Shown here: positions 1 through 8,761 of the stretch, one piece after another
Layout: every line of letters starts with the position of its first letter
How positions within the stretch are numbered: the stretch's first letter is position 1
Assembly (NCBI GenBank): GCA_030727405.1
Contig: JANRBR010000029.1
Coordinates: forward strand, 1 to 50,604
Reading direction: 5' to 3'
DNA length: 50,604 nt
DNA from: Crocinitomicaceae bacterium
GTDB taxonomy: Bacteria > Bacteroidota > Bacteroidia > Flavobacteriales_D > Crocinitomicaceae
Notes under the pieces: model-generated
What the model was told of the DNA's origin: nothing
Databases searched by the model: none
Seen by the model: the letters and a program-made list of their open reading frames with translations, nothing else
Made by a program: the position numbers and the translations under genes

Positions 1-984
1 TGCTTTTTCCACCATCAATTTAGAACCTACATAATAAGGAATGCGTTGGTGTAATTTCGTTGGTTGAATTTCAAGGATGCGCTCACGACCTGTGGTTGCG
101 AGTCCTCCCGCTTGCTCAGCGATGAATGCCAATGGATTGCATTCGTACAACAAGCGCAACCTTCCCTCTGGGGCAGAAGGAACAGCAGGATAAATATAAA
201 TCCCACCTTTAATCATGTGTCGGTGAAAATCAGCTACAAGCGAACCGATGTATCGTCCTGAATAAGGTTTTCCTGTTTGATTGTCATTGCTTTGACAATA
301 CTGAATGTAGGATTTGAGTCCTGGTTCAAAATCGTTCAAATTCCCTTCGTTTACCGCATAAATTCGTCCGTTATCTGGCATTTTCATGTCCGGATGCGAA
401 AGGAAAAATTCTCCGATGCTTGGGTCCAGGGTAAAACCATTCACACCGTTACCTGTGGTGTATACTAGGATGGTGGACGATCCATATAGAACGTAGCCAG
501 CTGCGACTTGTTTTGTTCCCGGCTGAAGCATGTCTTCCAGGGTTGCTTTGCTTCCTTGAGGAGACACACGACGGTAGATGGAGAAAATGGTGCCTATGGA
601 AACATTGACATCAATGTTGCTAGAGCCGTCCAAAGGGTCAAACAAAACGACGTACTTGCCATTTTGAGATTGTTCGGATTCGAAAGCTAAAAAATCATCG
701 TTTTCTTCGGACCCAATTCCACAAACTTCTCCGCCGTTAGAAAAGGCACGAATGAAAGCTTCATCGGCCACAACATCGAGTTTTTGCTGTTCTTCGCCTT
801 GAACGTTTTGTCCGCCTTGCGCACCCAAAATATGTTCAACCAAACCTGCTTTACGCACGTCATTACTAACAACTTTGGACGCTAAAACGATGTCATTAAG
901 TAATCTTGAAAGCTCACCGGTTGCATAGGGAAAGTGACTTTGATTCGTCACGATAAACTCGTGCAGCGTGATCAATCTCGACAT
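1..984 (-). CDS. fbp: Fructose-1,6-bisphosphatase, class I (3' end cut by window edge)
   Basis: This gene hydrolyses fructose-1,6-bisphosphate to fructose-6-phosphate in cytosolic gluconeogenesis. I translated the minus strand from the ATG at 984; it stays open for 328 codons to base 1, so only a few C-terminal residues should be missing compared with the usual length of about 335. The protein begins [10 protein letters not shown]. It shows the metal and phosphate motif [18 protein letters not shown] and the C-terminal family signature [14 protein letters not shown], preceded by [11 protein letters not shown]. Its start lies 9 bp after the stop of the upstream universal stress protein, so the two are probably cotranscribed. 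Nothing looks broken. Assignment to class I rests on these motifs and is secure. Confidence 0.95.
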   Translation of the reverse strand, partial: MSRLITLHEFIVTNQSHFPYATGELSRLLNDIVLASKVVSNDVRKAGLVEHILGAQGGQNVQGEEQQKLDVVADEAFIRAFSNGGEVCGIGSEENDDFLAFESEQSQNGKYVVLFDPLDGSSNIDVNVSIGTIFSIYRRVSPQGSKATLEDMLQPGTKQVAAGYVLYGSSTILVYTTGNGVNGFTLDPSIGEFFLSHPDMKMPDNGRIYAVNEGNLNDFEPGLKSYIQYCQSNDNQTGKPYSGRYIGSLVADFHRHMIKGGIYIYPAVPSAPEGRLRLLYECNPLAFIAEQAGGLATTGRERILEIQPTKLHQRIPYYVGSKLMVEKA

Positions 985-993
985 ATGATTTAT

Positions 994-1818
994 TTAGATA
1001 GAGAACATACTACCATGCTCGTTTCCAATTTGAATTGGATTGACGATTAAAGTAGGAATTAACGCATCATTTGTGATGATGTATTGCTCATAGTTTGTTG
1101 TCAGCGCAGACAAGAAATTAGACCTGTTTAGGTTCATAATTGCGATTAGATCGGCATCAACACTTACTGCATATTTAACTACCTCTTTATCGAAACCGCT
1201 TCGGGAAACAATAGCAGAAGTCATTTCGATGTTACGGTCTTTGAAAAAACTCTCTGAGAACGTTATGTTTGAAATCACTTGGTGACGTAGATACTCATCT
1301 GTTTCATCTGGAGTAACGACATGAACTTTAGAATTAAAGTATTTCGCCAAGTTGGCAACTATGGATAATTTTTGTTTTGTTTCTTTGTGTAAATCCATTG
1401 GAACGACGATGGAATCGTAACCTGTTGCTTTCACCGATTTTTCTTGTACGATGATGAAAGGAACTTGCGAGCTGGTCACCACTTTTAAGGCATGACTTCC
1501 AGTGATGTGTTGCCATCCATGCGCCCCATGGGTACCCATAAAAATCAACTCAGCTGTGTGCTCTGCAGCGAATGCTCCAATGTCTTCAAAAATACTTCCA
1601 ATACGAACATTTGGCAACAATGAAACCCCTTCAGAAGCATGCTTTTCGATTACATTATTTAATTGTGTTAACGCATCTTGAATCTGGTTTTCTTTCGAAA
1701 CGACGTGAATGAGTTGAACAACTGCGTTTAATGGTTTTGCTGTTGCAATCGCATGTTGTAGCGCGATATCCGCAACTGTCGTAAAATCATGAGGTACGAT
1801 AAAAGTTTTTTGTTGCAT
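994..1818 (-). CDS. Universal stress protein, tandem USP domains
   Basis: This is a 274-residue cytoplasmic protein made of two universal stress protein (UspA) folds in tandem, roughly residues 1-140 and 145-274. The first half begins FIVPHDFTTVADIALQHA and contains the nucleotide-binding type loop GTHGAHGWQHITGS, close to the family G-x2-G-x9-G(S/T) pattern. The second half starts SIVVPMDLHKETK but ends without the glycine loop (MNLNRSNFLSAL), so it is probably a non-binding partner domain. Such tandem proteins are common in Bacteroidota; their exact roles are mostly unknown. It sits 9 bp upstream of fbp on the same strand, which suggests a shared transcript and perhaps a link to energy or carbon stress. 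That link is inference. Confidence 0.9.
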   Translation of the reverse strand: MQQKTFIVPHDFTTVADIALQHAIATAKPLNAVVQLIHVVSKENQIQDALTQLNNVIEKHASEGVSLLPNVRIGSIFEDIGAFAAEHTAELIFMGTHGAHGWQHITGSHALKVVTSSQVPFIIVQEKSVKATGYDSIVVPMDLHKETKQKLSIVANLAKYFNSKVHVVTPDETDEYLRHQVISNITFSESFFKDRNIEMTSAIVSRSGFDKEVVKYAVSVDADLIAIMNLNRSNFLSALTTNYEQYIITNDALIPTLIVNPIQIGNEHGSMFSI

Positions 1819-1832
1819 AGTTGTATTTTTTA

Positions 1833-1840
1833 CAAAATTA
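1833..1840 (-). promoter_or_regulatory. Candidate -7 box for the USP-fbp operon
   Basis: On the minus strand this reads TAATTTTG, a full match to the Bacteroidota -7 consensus TAnnTTTG. It lies 14 bases before the USP ATG. No clear TTG was seen at the expected -33 distance, so the call is tentative. Confidence 0.35.
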
Positions 1841-1876
1841 AGACAAAGTGACTAAAGAACGCACTAGTTTTATCTT

Positions 1877-1884
1877 TATTTTTG
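1877..1884 (+). promoter_or_regulatory. Candidate -7 box for the GH3 gene
   Basis: The plus strand reads TATTTTTG, matching TAnnTTTG, about 38 bases before the GH3 ATG at 1923. I found no convincing -33 element. The 104-bp gap 1819-1922 therefore seems to hold two divergent promoters and nothing else I can identify. Confidence 0.3.
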
Positions 1885-1922
1885 TGTGAAGGCGATTTAC
1901 CTTTCGTTGTAAAAAAAAGAAT

Positions 1923-3449
1923 ATGCCAATTATTGGAAAACTCATCCAAAAAACCACTGCGTTAAGCTTTAAGCGGAATGCAAAAAAAGGGATTGATTAC
2001 CGCCATCAATTGGAAGCATTGCGCACCACCCTGGAACGCGCAAAAAATACAAAATTTGGTTTTGTTTATTCCTTTCATTCCATTTTAACAAAATCGGATG
2101 TTGTCTCGCAGTATCAAAAAATTGTGCCTATACTCGACTACGATCAATTTTATGAAAAATGGTTAAAAGAGTCGATTAATGGGGTGAAAGACCACACATG
2201 GAAAGGACGCATCAAATATTATGCTTTATCATCAGGAACCACAGGTTCTCCAAGTAAACGCATACCTGTCACAACAGAAATGATTCGATCGTTTCAACGA
2301 GTTAGTCTACGCCAATTTTCCATTTTACACGAATTGAATCTACCAGAGGAATTTTATTCCGCCAGTATTTTGGCCGTAGGTGGTTCGACAAAATTGACCA
2401 AAAAAAGCACCCATATCGAGGGAGATTTAAGTGGTATTTTGAAAAAACACACCTCGATCATTGCGGCACCTTTTACTAAACCGTCAAAAAAAATCACCAA
2501 TTTAAAAAACTGGAAAGAGAAATTACCCTTGATGATTGAGGAAGCTCCGAAATGGAACATTGGAATCATCGCTGGAATTCCAAGTTGGTGTATTTTGCTT
2601 ATAGAAGAGATTGTCAAGCACTATAATTTGAATTCCATTCACGACATTTGGCCGAATTTGCATGTTTATGTACATGGTGGCATCTACATGGAGCCCTACA
2701 AGGAACGCATGGAGAAATTATGCAAGCATAAAGTAGAGTTGTTGGATACTTACTTGGCAAGTGAAGGTTATTTTGGGTATCAAACCAGTCCGGATCGAAA
2801 AGGAATGAAGTTGTTAATGAATAATGGAATCTTTTTTGAATTTGTGCCCTTTAATTCGGAGTATTTTGACGAAAATGGAGAATTAATTCACCCGAATAAA
2901 GCGTTTACGATCAGCGAGGTCAAGGAGGGCATTGATTATGCCTTAGTGATTACTACTAATGCTGGATTGTGGCGTTACCTCATCGGAGATTTGGTTCGTT
3001 TTGTTGATTTAGAAGCACATGAAATTATTATTTCCGGTAGAATTAAGCAATTTTTGAGTTTATGTGGCGAACATTTATCCTTGGACAACATCAATCAAGG
3101 ATTAATGAAGGTCGCGAAATCGAAAGGGGTTCACATATCTGAATACACGTTGTTTGCCGACGAAGAAGCTCAAAATCATTGTTGGTACATCGGTTCAGAT
3201 GTTTTCATTGACCCCAAGGATATTGCCCGCGAAATTGATCAAGAATTGGGTTTAATTAATGACGACTATGCTTATGTTCGGAAATACAATTTGGGTACAC
3301 CCACGTTTCAAATCATTCCGACTGACCTGTTTTATGGATTCCTAGAGTCTTTAGGCAAATTGGGGGCACAAAATAAGATGCCTAGGGTCTTGAATCAAGA
3401 ACAGGCCAAAAAATGGTTGGAATTTCTTAGCGCAAACGGTTTCCGTTAA
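1923..3449 (+). CDS. GH3 family acyl-adenylating enzyme
   Basis: This 508-residue protein belongs to the GH3 family, best known from plants, where members adenylate hormone carboxylates such as jasmonate or auxin and join them to amino acids. Bacterial members are common in Bacteroidota and their substrates are unknown. I see the ATP-binding motif YALSSGTTGSPSKRIP near residue 100, the second motif LASEGYFGYQ near 280, and the third motif GLWRYLIGDLVRF near 355 followed by SGRIKQFLSLCGEHL. The length is normal for bacterial members, which are shorter than plant enzymes of about 600. No signal peptide is present, so it is cytosolic. It is convergent with the PorP/SprF gene and overlaps its 3' end by 23 bp. 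No neighbour indicates the substrate. Confidence 0.9.
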   Translation: MPIIGKLIQKTTALSFKRNAKKGIDYRHQLEALRTTLERAKNTKFGFVYSFHSILTKSDVVSQYQKIVPILDYDQFYEKWLKESINGVKDHTWKGRIKYYALSSGTTGSPSKRIPVTTEMIRSFQRVSLRQFSILHELNLPEEFYSASILAVGGSTKLTKKSTHIEGDLSGILKKHTSIIAAPFTKPSKKITNLKNWKEKLPLMIEEAPKWNIGIIAGIPSWCILLIEEIVKHYNLNSIHDIWPNLHVYVHGGIYMEPYKERMEKLCKHKVELLDTYLASEGYFGYQTSPDRKGMKLLMNNGIFFEFVPFNSEYFDENGELIHPNKAFTISEVKEGIDYALVITTNAGLWRYLIGDLVRFVDLEAHEIIISGRIKQFLSLCGEHLSLDNINQGLMKVAKSKGVHISEYTLFADEEAQNHCWYIGSDVFIDPKDIAREIDQELGLINDDYAYVRKYNLGTPTFQIIPTDLFYGFLESLGKLGAQNKMPRVLNQEQAKKWLEFLSANGFR

Positions 3450-4449
3450 ACATGGATTTTTTGGTAAAGGTATAAGCGAAATTCACCTCGATGGAATGGC
3501 GGTAAGCGCTTGAAATCGTTCCAAAATCTAAGTCATAACTTAAACCAATGTCAACGGAACCATAGGTCAAGGATACATAGGGAGCCATTGTACCCATTGA
3601 GCGAAAATAACAGCCCATCAAGATTGATTGTGAATTCACAACATTCGTTATTTCTGAATTTCCACGAAATTTAGCGCGGTAAAACAAACCCAAAATGGTT
3701 TCCTTGTGGGGTCCCTGAATATATTGCATAGCACTTAGTTCCATGTTCGATCGGTCATCTAATGCATACTTCATTTGGGTATGAAAGCAAAACTTACGGT
3801 ACAAACGATCTGTGGTTAAGCTATTGTAGTTTAGGCTTGGTGAATTGACGTGCGCAATTGAAAACCCACCTAAAAAGGCAAATTGACCAGAACTTAAGTT
3901 TGGTTTGTTCCCAGGTATGTAACGATAGTTCATTCCCAATCCTGCATCCAAATAAGAGAAGGAAGTAAAATCATTTTCTTCCCCTGAGTAAACGTTGGGG
4001 TCCAATGAGCTACCATTCCATTGAGAATAATACAACAAGCGTGAAAAATCTGCACTCCGATTACAAAAAGCCGTTTGAATTCCAGCTGAAAGCCAATGAC
4101 CCTTTGCCAGGGGTAAGTGGCCGCTAACGGAGGTGCCGAAGGCCTTTTGACTCATTTTGGAATCTCCACCGACATCATTACTAAAGAAAACTCCAATTCC
4201 GGCATATGCCTTGTCGCTTTTTCTTGTCTTTCCAACGGAAAACTCGCCCATCCCATAACTGGTCATGAACTGCGTTCCTGCACCCAACCATTGGTTTCTG
4301 TTTTGTAAACTTATTTTCTCGTATCCTTGGTGCATGGAAGTAGCAGATGGATTCCATATCGTCATGGTTTTATCCATTTGCGTCAAATGGTAATCTTGCG
4401 CATAAACAGAAAAAACGAAAAAACAGGAAATAAAGAAAATGTATTTCAT
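3427..4449 (-). CDS. Type IX secretion system membrane protein, PorP/SprF family
   Basis: This 340-residue outer-membrane beta-barrel protein is of the PorP/SprF family. Family members help type B T9SS cargo to be secreted or anchored at the surface; in Flavobacterium johnsoniae SprF serves the adhesin SprB. A signal peptide (MKYIFFISCFFVFSVYAQD) precedes the typical opening of the family, HLTQMDKTMTIWNPSATSMH, which resembles the conserved 'YNPAYAG' region. The rest alternates glycine and aromatic residues, as expected for beta strands, and ends in phenylalanine- and tyrosine-rich strands. It starts 6 bp after the stop of the giant CotH/type B protein, so the pair is surely one operon and this barrel is probably the dedicated partner of that cargo. 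The 3' end overlaps the convergent GH3 gene. Confidence 0.88.
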   Translation of the reverse strand: MKYIFFISCFFVFSVYAQDYHLTQMDKTMTIWNPSATSMHQGYEKISLQNRNQWLGAGTQFMTSYGMGEFSVGKTRKSDKAYAGIGVFFSNDVGGDSKMSQKAFGTSVSGHLPLAKGHWLSAGIQTAFCNRSADFSRLLYYSQWNGSSLDPNVYSGEENDFTSFSYLDAGLGMNYRYIPGNKPNLSSGQFAFLGGFSIAHVNSPSLNYNSLTTDRLYRKFCFHTQMKYALDDRSNMELSAMQYIQGPHKETILGLFYRAKFRGNSEITNVVNSQSILMGCYFRSMGTMAPYVSLTYGSVDIGLSYDLDFGTISSAYRHSIEVNFAYTFTKKSMFNGNRLR

Positions 4450-4455
4450 TGCTTA

Positions 4456-7400
4456 TTAACGAATTAAGGTAATGTTGCCCGACATTTTTTTCGTAGTTCC
4501 TCCTACATAAGTCACGTCAACAATGTACGCATAGACGCCTGTATTCAGTAGTTTACCTTTGTAAGAACCATCCCATTTGAAGGATTTGTTGGTGGTTTCA
4601 AACACTAGATTCCCCCAGCGGTCAAATACTTTGAACGCGATTGCTTCGATGTTTTTACCAACAATTATTTGATACACATCATTGTCTTGGTTCCCTACCC
4701 CATTTGGAGAGAAAGCAGTTGGAACATAAATTCCATCTGAACATTCAGGTGAACTTGAATTCGGATCACAAGGATTGAGTGGATCAGAACCTTGTGTAAC
4801 CTCTAACGCATCGTTGTAGCCATCTCCATCCGTATCAGGATTATTTGGATTCGTTCCAAGAACGCCTTCTTGTGCATCTGTTAAGCCATCGAAATCTGTA
4901 TCTATTTGGCAACCTGGTAATGTATCATCTGGATCACAAGGATTTAAAGGATCAGAACCATTGGTTACCTCTGTGCCGTCGTTAGCTCCATCGCCATCGG
5001 TATCTGGATTGGTTGGACTTGTACCCGCCAAACCTTCCTGCGTATTGGTCAGTCCGTCTCCATCTTGATCGCAAGGACCCGCATTCACATTAGGAATACA
5101 TGGATTTGCATTGTCCGGATCTAGTTCATTCATGACTCCATCACCATCCGAGTCAATAATACTTGATTCAAGCGCATCAATTAATCCATCTCCGTCTGTG
5201 TCTAATGGAACCGCTGGATTCGCTCCCAGTTCTGCGCAATCATTTTCGCCATCGCCATCAGTGTCCACGACATTTGGATCGGTTCCTGCCGCAATTTCGA
5301 CCGTATTCAAACATCCATCGCCATCTAAATCAGGAATATCTGGAACGAATACAGCCACAATGGTTTCTGGTCCATTAATGTTTATGAAGTTTGTGTCTTG
5401 AGTGGCGCCAAGTCCCATCGGACCAGTGGTATAAGTCCAATGATCAAAAACGTAACCTGGATTCGCCTTAGCGGTAACATTTGTTTGTATTCCACCAAAA
5501 TACGTGGTAGACCAAGAATACGAGGGTGGTGTAATGGAGTTTACTTTCAGCGTTCCTGCATTGGCAGGAGAAACATCAAAAGTCACAGGGAAAGGGCCTG
5601 TTAATTGGTAACAATCGATCATTCCTTGTTCAAGGGCTAAACAACGTTGATTGATGAAATTACGCAATTGGGTTACCCTTGTTTGCCAGCCCGCATATGT
5701 TCCGCCCCACTTCGTACAATGAGCCGTCATTTCAGGAGCAATTTCATTGATCATGCTGTCAAGTAAAGCAAGCATATTCGTACAGCTAAAAGAAGTGTTT
5801 ACAAGATCAATATAGCGTGTGATATAGTATTGTTCAACAACTGGATTTTCATTGATCAATTTCTCCAAAATATCCGTGTGTCCTTGTCCGCCTGGATTTG
5901 GTAAATTTTCAGCATTACATGGGTCCGCATTTGCAGAAGGGTCAGGGATTCCTGTGTAGTTTATATAATGACCAAAAGTTGCATCCATATCCCAAAGTGC
6001 ATAACGCCATTTTTTCTTATCGCCATTGGGGTCCATTCCTCTCAACCAAGCTGTATTCCAGTTAAGCCAATCTTGATTTACAGTGTAAGAATTAATCATG
6101 AAATAATCAGCCAAAGATTTCCAATTTAACAAGGAATCAACATAAGCAAAATTGGCAGGATTGCCCATGTTGTTGGTCATAATATAGTTTCGAAGAGCAT
6201 TCCAATTAGGCAAAGCATTTGGAGCGCCGTATTCCTGCCATGTTCCTCCCCATGTTTTTAAGTACTGTAAATTGTATTTATTTTGGGCGTAGTAGTAATC
6301 GGTGTAATCGTGATCATCCGCTTTCTCACGAATTTCGTAAACACCCCAGAAATTACCATTTAAATATACAACAGCCGGACGCCATGTACGCTCGTCTAAT
6401 TTCATGTCAGCACGAATGGACAATGTGTGAATAAACGCATCTCTAATGTGAGCACCAAGTTCAAAAGGATAATTATCACTAGCCCCTGGTTTAAGAATCA
6501 ATCTTTGGAATTCATCGCGCGTTTTTTCAGGGAAAATCACGTGATCTATGTCACCATTATTTCCATATTGATCCTTACATATGAAATCAAATCCGCGTTG
6601 TGGATAAGACCATGAATCATTTCCATGTTTATTGAAATTTCCTTCTGCTTCGTCTACAAACGAACCATCTTGTTCGAATAATTCAAATCCACCAATTCGG
6701 TTTGCGGGATTTTGACTACCATTAGCTACTAAGGAATAAACACCTTGACTACACACCGAAACAACAGGCAAGGTGTGAGTAACATTGATAAAATACGTAT
6801 TTGTTTCGATGAATGAAGACAATGTTGTGCCGAAAGCTGCTGCCCGTAAAACCTTTGTTGTAGGGATATTGATTGGGCCTGAATAAATGGGTGAAGTGCC
6901 ACTTGGATCTGATCCATCCAAGGTATAGCGAATGGTAGCGGTTGGATCAGCGCAGGTAATGGTAACGGTTTGTGCAGAAGGATAAAATCCAGGAGCTAAA
7001 CTAAAAACGGGTTTTGGAGGATAAAAATTGACTGCTCCACTGTTATTTGCATTCGGAGTTGGAGTTGTAAATAATTTAAAATCTACGGCGCCATTTGTTG
7101 ATCTACCAACGGAGTGATTTGCCTTGGTAAGGTGAACGATTTTGAATGAATCAACCACATTTCCAAAAGTATTGGATAAAATAATCCATTCTCCATCTGT
7201 TTGAGATAGGTTAAAATTTGGATGGTATTCGTTTCCATTGACCAAATCACGTTTGGTGCAGAAAACCATTTTAAAGCCATTTGCTGAAATAGATCCGCTT
7301 GGAATCATCCATTTGGTCAAATTCGAGGACTTATCTGACAAATACCATCCAGTTAAATCGATGGGAGCAGCAGTAACATTTAATAATTCAATCCAGTCTT

Positions 7401-7524
7401 CTTTTTGGCCATAGGCATCTGAAGGACCAGTAATGTTTGAACATGAGTATTCATTGATGACAACCTGAGAATAAGCCATTTGCTGAATCGCAAATAGGAG
7501 CAAACTGAGTAAGAGTTGTTTCAT
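4456..7524 (-). CDS. Secreted lamin-tail/CotH-kinase protein with type B T9SS sorting domain
   Basis: This is a 1022-residue exported multidomain protein. Reading from the N-terminus I see a signal peptide (to about residue 19), a lamin-tail domain (INEYSCSN...DWIELLN...LTGWYLSD, about 20-150), a chitobiase/hexosaminidase C-terminal type domain ([19 protein letters not shown], about 170-240), and a CotH kinase-like region (about 255-600, with [15 protein letters not shown] and [12 protein letters not shown]). These are followed by an InlB-B type repeat (about 640-715), calcium-binding thrombospondin type 3 repeats rich in DTDGDG (about 720-925), and a gliding-type C-terminal domain ([16 protein letters not shown] to the end). 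CotH proteins can be kinases, and secreted ones are widespread in Bacteroidota with unknown targets. The C-terminal domain marks it as type B T9SS cargo. Its PorP/SprF partner follows at 6 bp. Confidence 0.9.
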   Translation of the reverse strand: MKQLLLSLLLFAIQQMAYSQVVINEYSCSNITGPSDAYGQKEDWIELLNVTAAPIDLTGWYLSDKSSNLTKWMIPSGSISANGFKMVFCTKRDLVNGNEYHPNFNLSQTDGEWIILSNTFGNVVDSFKIVHLTKANHSVGRSTNGAVDFKLFTTPTPNANNSGAVNFYPPKPVFSLAPGFYPSAQTVTITCADPTATIRYTLDGSDPSGTSPIYSGPINIPTTKVLRAAAFGTTLSSFIETNTYFINVTHTLPVVSVCSQGVYSLVANGSQNPANRIGGFELFEQDGSFVDEAEGNFNKHGNDSWSYPQRGFDFICKDQYGNNGDIDHVIFPEKTRDEFQRLILKPGASDNYPFELGAHIRDAFIHTLSIRADMKLDERTWRPAVVYLNGNFWGVYEIREKADDHDYTDYYYAQNKYNLQYLKTWGGTWQEYGAPNALPNWNALRNYIMTNNMGNPANFAYVDSLLNWKSLADYFMINSYTVNQDWLNWNTAWLRGMDPNGDKKKWRYALWDMDATFGHYINYTGIPDPSANADPCNAENLPNPGGQGHTDILEKLINENPVVEQYYITRYIDLVNTSFSCTNMLALLDSMINEIAPEMTAHCTKWGGTYAGWQTRVTQLRNFINQRCLALEQGMIDCYQLTGPFPVTFDVSPANAGTLKVNSITPPSYSWSTTYFGGIQTNVTAKANPGYVFDHWTYTTGPMGLGATQDTNFININGPETIVAVFVPDIPDLDGDGCLNTVEIAAGTDPNVVDTDGDGENDCAELGANPAVPLDTDGDGLIDALESSIIDSDGDGVMNELDPDNANPCIPNVNAGPCDQDGDGLTNTQEGLAGTSPTNPDTDGDGANDGTEVTNGSDPLNPCDPDDTLPGCQIDTDFDGLTDAQEGVLGTNPNNPDTDGDGYNDALEVTQGSDPLNPCDPNSSSPECSDGIYVPTAFSPNGVGNQDNDVYQIIVGKNIEAIAFKVFDRWGNLVFETTNKSFKWDGSYKGKLLNTGVYAYIVDVTYVGGTTKKMSGNITLIR
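4763..5098 (-). repeat. Thrombospondin type 3 coding repeat, 168-bp unit
   Basis: Two diverged direct copies of about 168 bp (56 codons) begin near 4763 and 4931. Both encode [11 protein letters not shown] or [11 protein letters not shown] followed by a DTDGDG calcium loop. The period is an exact multiple of three, so the repeat evolved at protein level by internal duplication. Weaker DGDG loops continue to about 5330. Confidence 0.75.
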
Positions 7525-7625
7525 AGTTTTTGGTTAAGAGCGACTAAAATTAATGAAAAGCGTATCAATTTCCAATTATACAGACGACATATGTTTACTC
7601 AAGTTGTTTTTTTTGTTAAAATTGC

Positions 7626-8045
7626 ATGAACAAAATCACATCGACTATGAAAACCGGTTTAAACCTCTTATTTTCAATCACGCTCTTGAGCCTTATTTTT
7701 TCTTGTGAAAAAGTAGAGGGACCTGGAGGTGGTGCAACGATTAAAGGAATGATTCAGGAGCAAAAATACAATGCTCTTGGCAACGTCATTGCGGAATATC
7801 CTGCTGGTGATCAAGATGTGTATTTAATTTACGGAACAGAAGATCAGTTTTACGATGATGATGTTAAAACGAGTTATGATGGCTCTTTTGTATTTAACTA
7901 CTTGCAAAAAGGAACCTATACTTTATTTGTTTATCAAGATGATGCGAGTCAGCCAAGTGGCACAAGCGTCGTGAAGCAAACCTTTGAAATAAGCGAAAAA
8001 AACGAAGTGGTCGACTTAGGGACCATTAACATCAAAAAACTGTAA
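7626..8045 (+). CDS. Small lipoprotein with carboxypeptidase-regulatory-like beta-sandwich
   Basis: This 139-residue protein has a lipoprotein signal with lipobox LIFSC, so it should be lipidated and periplasmic or surface-attached. The mature part begins EKVEGPGGGATIKGMI and looks like a single CNA-B or carboxypeptidase-regulatory-like beta-sandwich (DVYLIYG, SYDGSFVFNYLQKGTYTLFVYQDD). Such domains are usually structural or binding. Translation could instead start at the second ATG at 7647 (MKTGLNLLFS), which gives a more typical signal peptide. Its stop overlaps the ATG of the following DUF2490 gene in TAATG, so the two are translationally coupled. No specific function can be assigned. Confidence 0.75.
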   Translation: MNKITSTMKTGLNLLFSITLLSLIFSCEKVEGPGGGATIKGMIQEQKYNALGNVIAEYPAGDQDVYLIYGTEDQFYDDDVKTSYDGSFVFNYLQKGTYTLFVYQDDASQPSGTSVVKQTFEISEKNEVVDLGTINIKKL

Positions 8046-8758
8046 TGAAATCTTTCGTTTTAACGGTTATTTTCATGCTTTCGTTGACTCAATTACAGGG
8101 TCAAACAACAGTTTTCCAAGTTTGGAAAGAGCTCGGGGCAAGTGGGAAAATAGGAAAGGATTGGACATACGGAATAGAATTAACAACTCGATTTAGCGAT
8201 GTCGGAATTACCACGGTTTTTCCGCAAGTTTCCATAAAATACAAATGGAACAAATACATTCGTCCGTCCATTGATTATCGGATGATCATGAACCGAGAAT
8301 TAAACGGCAACTATTTGAATAGTCACCGAATTAACGGAAACCTCCAATTTTCCTATGCATTAAAACGCCAATCCTTTGGTTTTAGGGTGCGTTATCAATA
8401 TTCATTCAACCGATTAGTTGGAGCCTATGAGCCTGAGTTTGATCAAGCCCTTCGTTTCAAACCGAGTTATGCTTACGACATCAACAACAGTATTTTCACC
8501 CCAAAAGTGAGCTGTGAATTCTTCTACAATCCATTAAGTGGCGAACAAGGCAAACAATTTACCCGCATTCGTTATTATGTTGGACTCTCTTTAGAATTGA
8601 ACGGACCGCATGAACTTGAGTTGGGGTACTTTTTCGATCAACGCATCAATAAAGCAAATCCCATTAACAGAAGCGTTTTGAATCTATCTTATTCCTATGC
8701 CCTAGGTGCTAAAAAGAAAGAAAAGCCTAATCGAGATCGGGGAGTACGTTTTTTATAG
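8045..8758 (+). CDS. DUF2490 family outer-membrane protein
   Basis: This 237-residue protein has a signal peptide (cleavage after LQLQGQ or close by) and the layout of the DUF2490 family. It opens with FQVWKELGASGKIGKDWTYG, followed by paired amphipathic strands such as SIKYKWNKYIRPSIDYRMIM and FGFRVRYQYSFNRLVG, then ELGYFFDQRINKANP near the end. Members are predicted small outer-membrane beta-barrels; no biochemical role is established. It shares one base with the upstream lipoprotein stop, so they probably act together. The stop is 3 bp from the stop of the convergent cyclase gene, with no visible terminator between. Confidence 0.82.
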   Translation: MKSFVLTVIFMLSLTQLQGQTTVFQVWKELGASGKIGKDWTYGIELTTRFSDVGITTVFPQVSIKYKWNKYIRPSIDYRMIMNRELNGNYLNSHRINGNLQFSYALKRQSFGFRVRYQYSFNRLVGAYEPEFDQALRFKPSYAYDINNSIFTPKVSCEFFYNPLSGEQGKQFTRIRYYVGLSLELNGPHELELGYFFDQRINKANPINRSVLNLSYSYALGAKKKEKPNRDRGVRFL

Positions 8759-8761
8759 GAC

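Noticed and set aside
4740..5330. Periodic repeats that could be read as a CRISPR-like array
   Set aside because: The period is an exact codon multiple, the copies are diverged, and they encode thrombospondin type 3 calcium loops. There are no constant repeats with unique spacers.
5111..5604. Ser/Pro-rich open frames on the plus strand opposite the giant CotH protein
   Set aside because: They are antisense reflections of the repeated DGDG codons in the real gene, with no signal, start or neighbour support.
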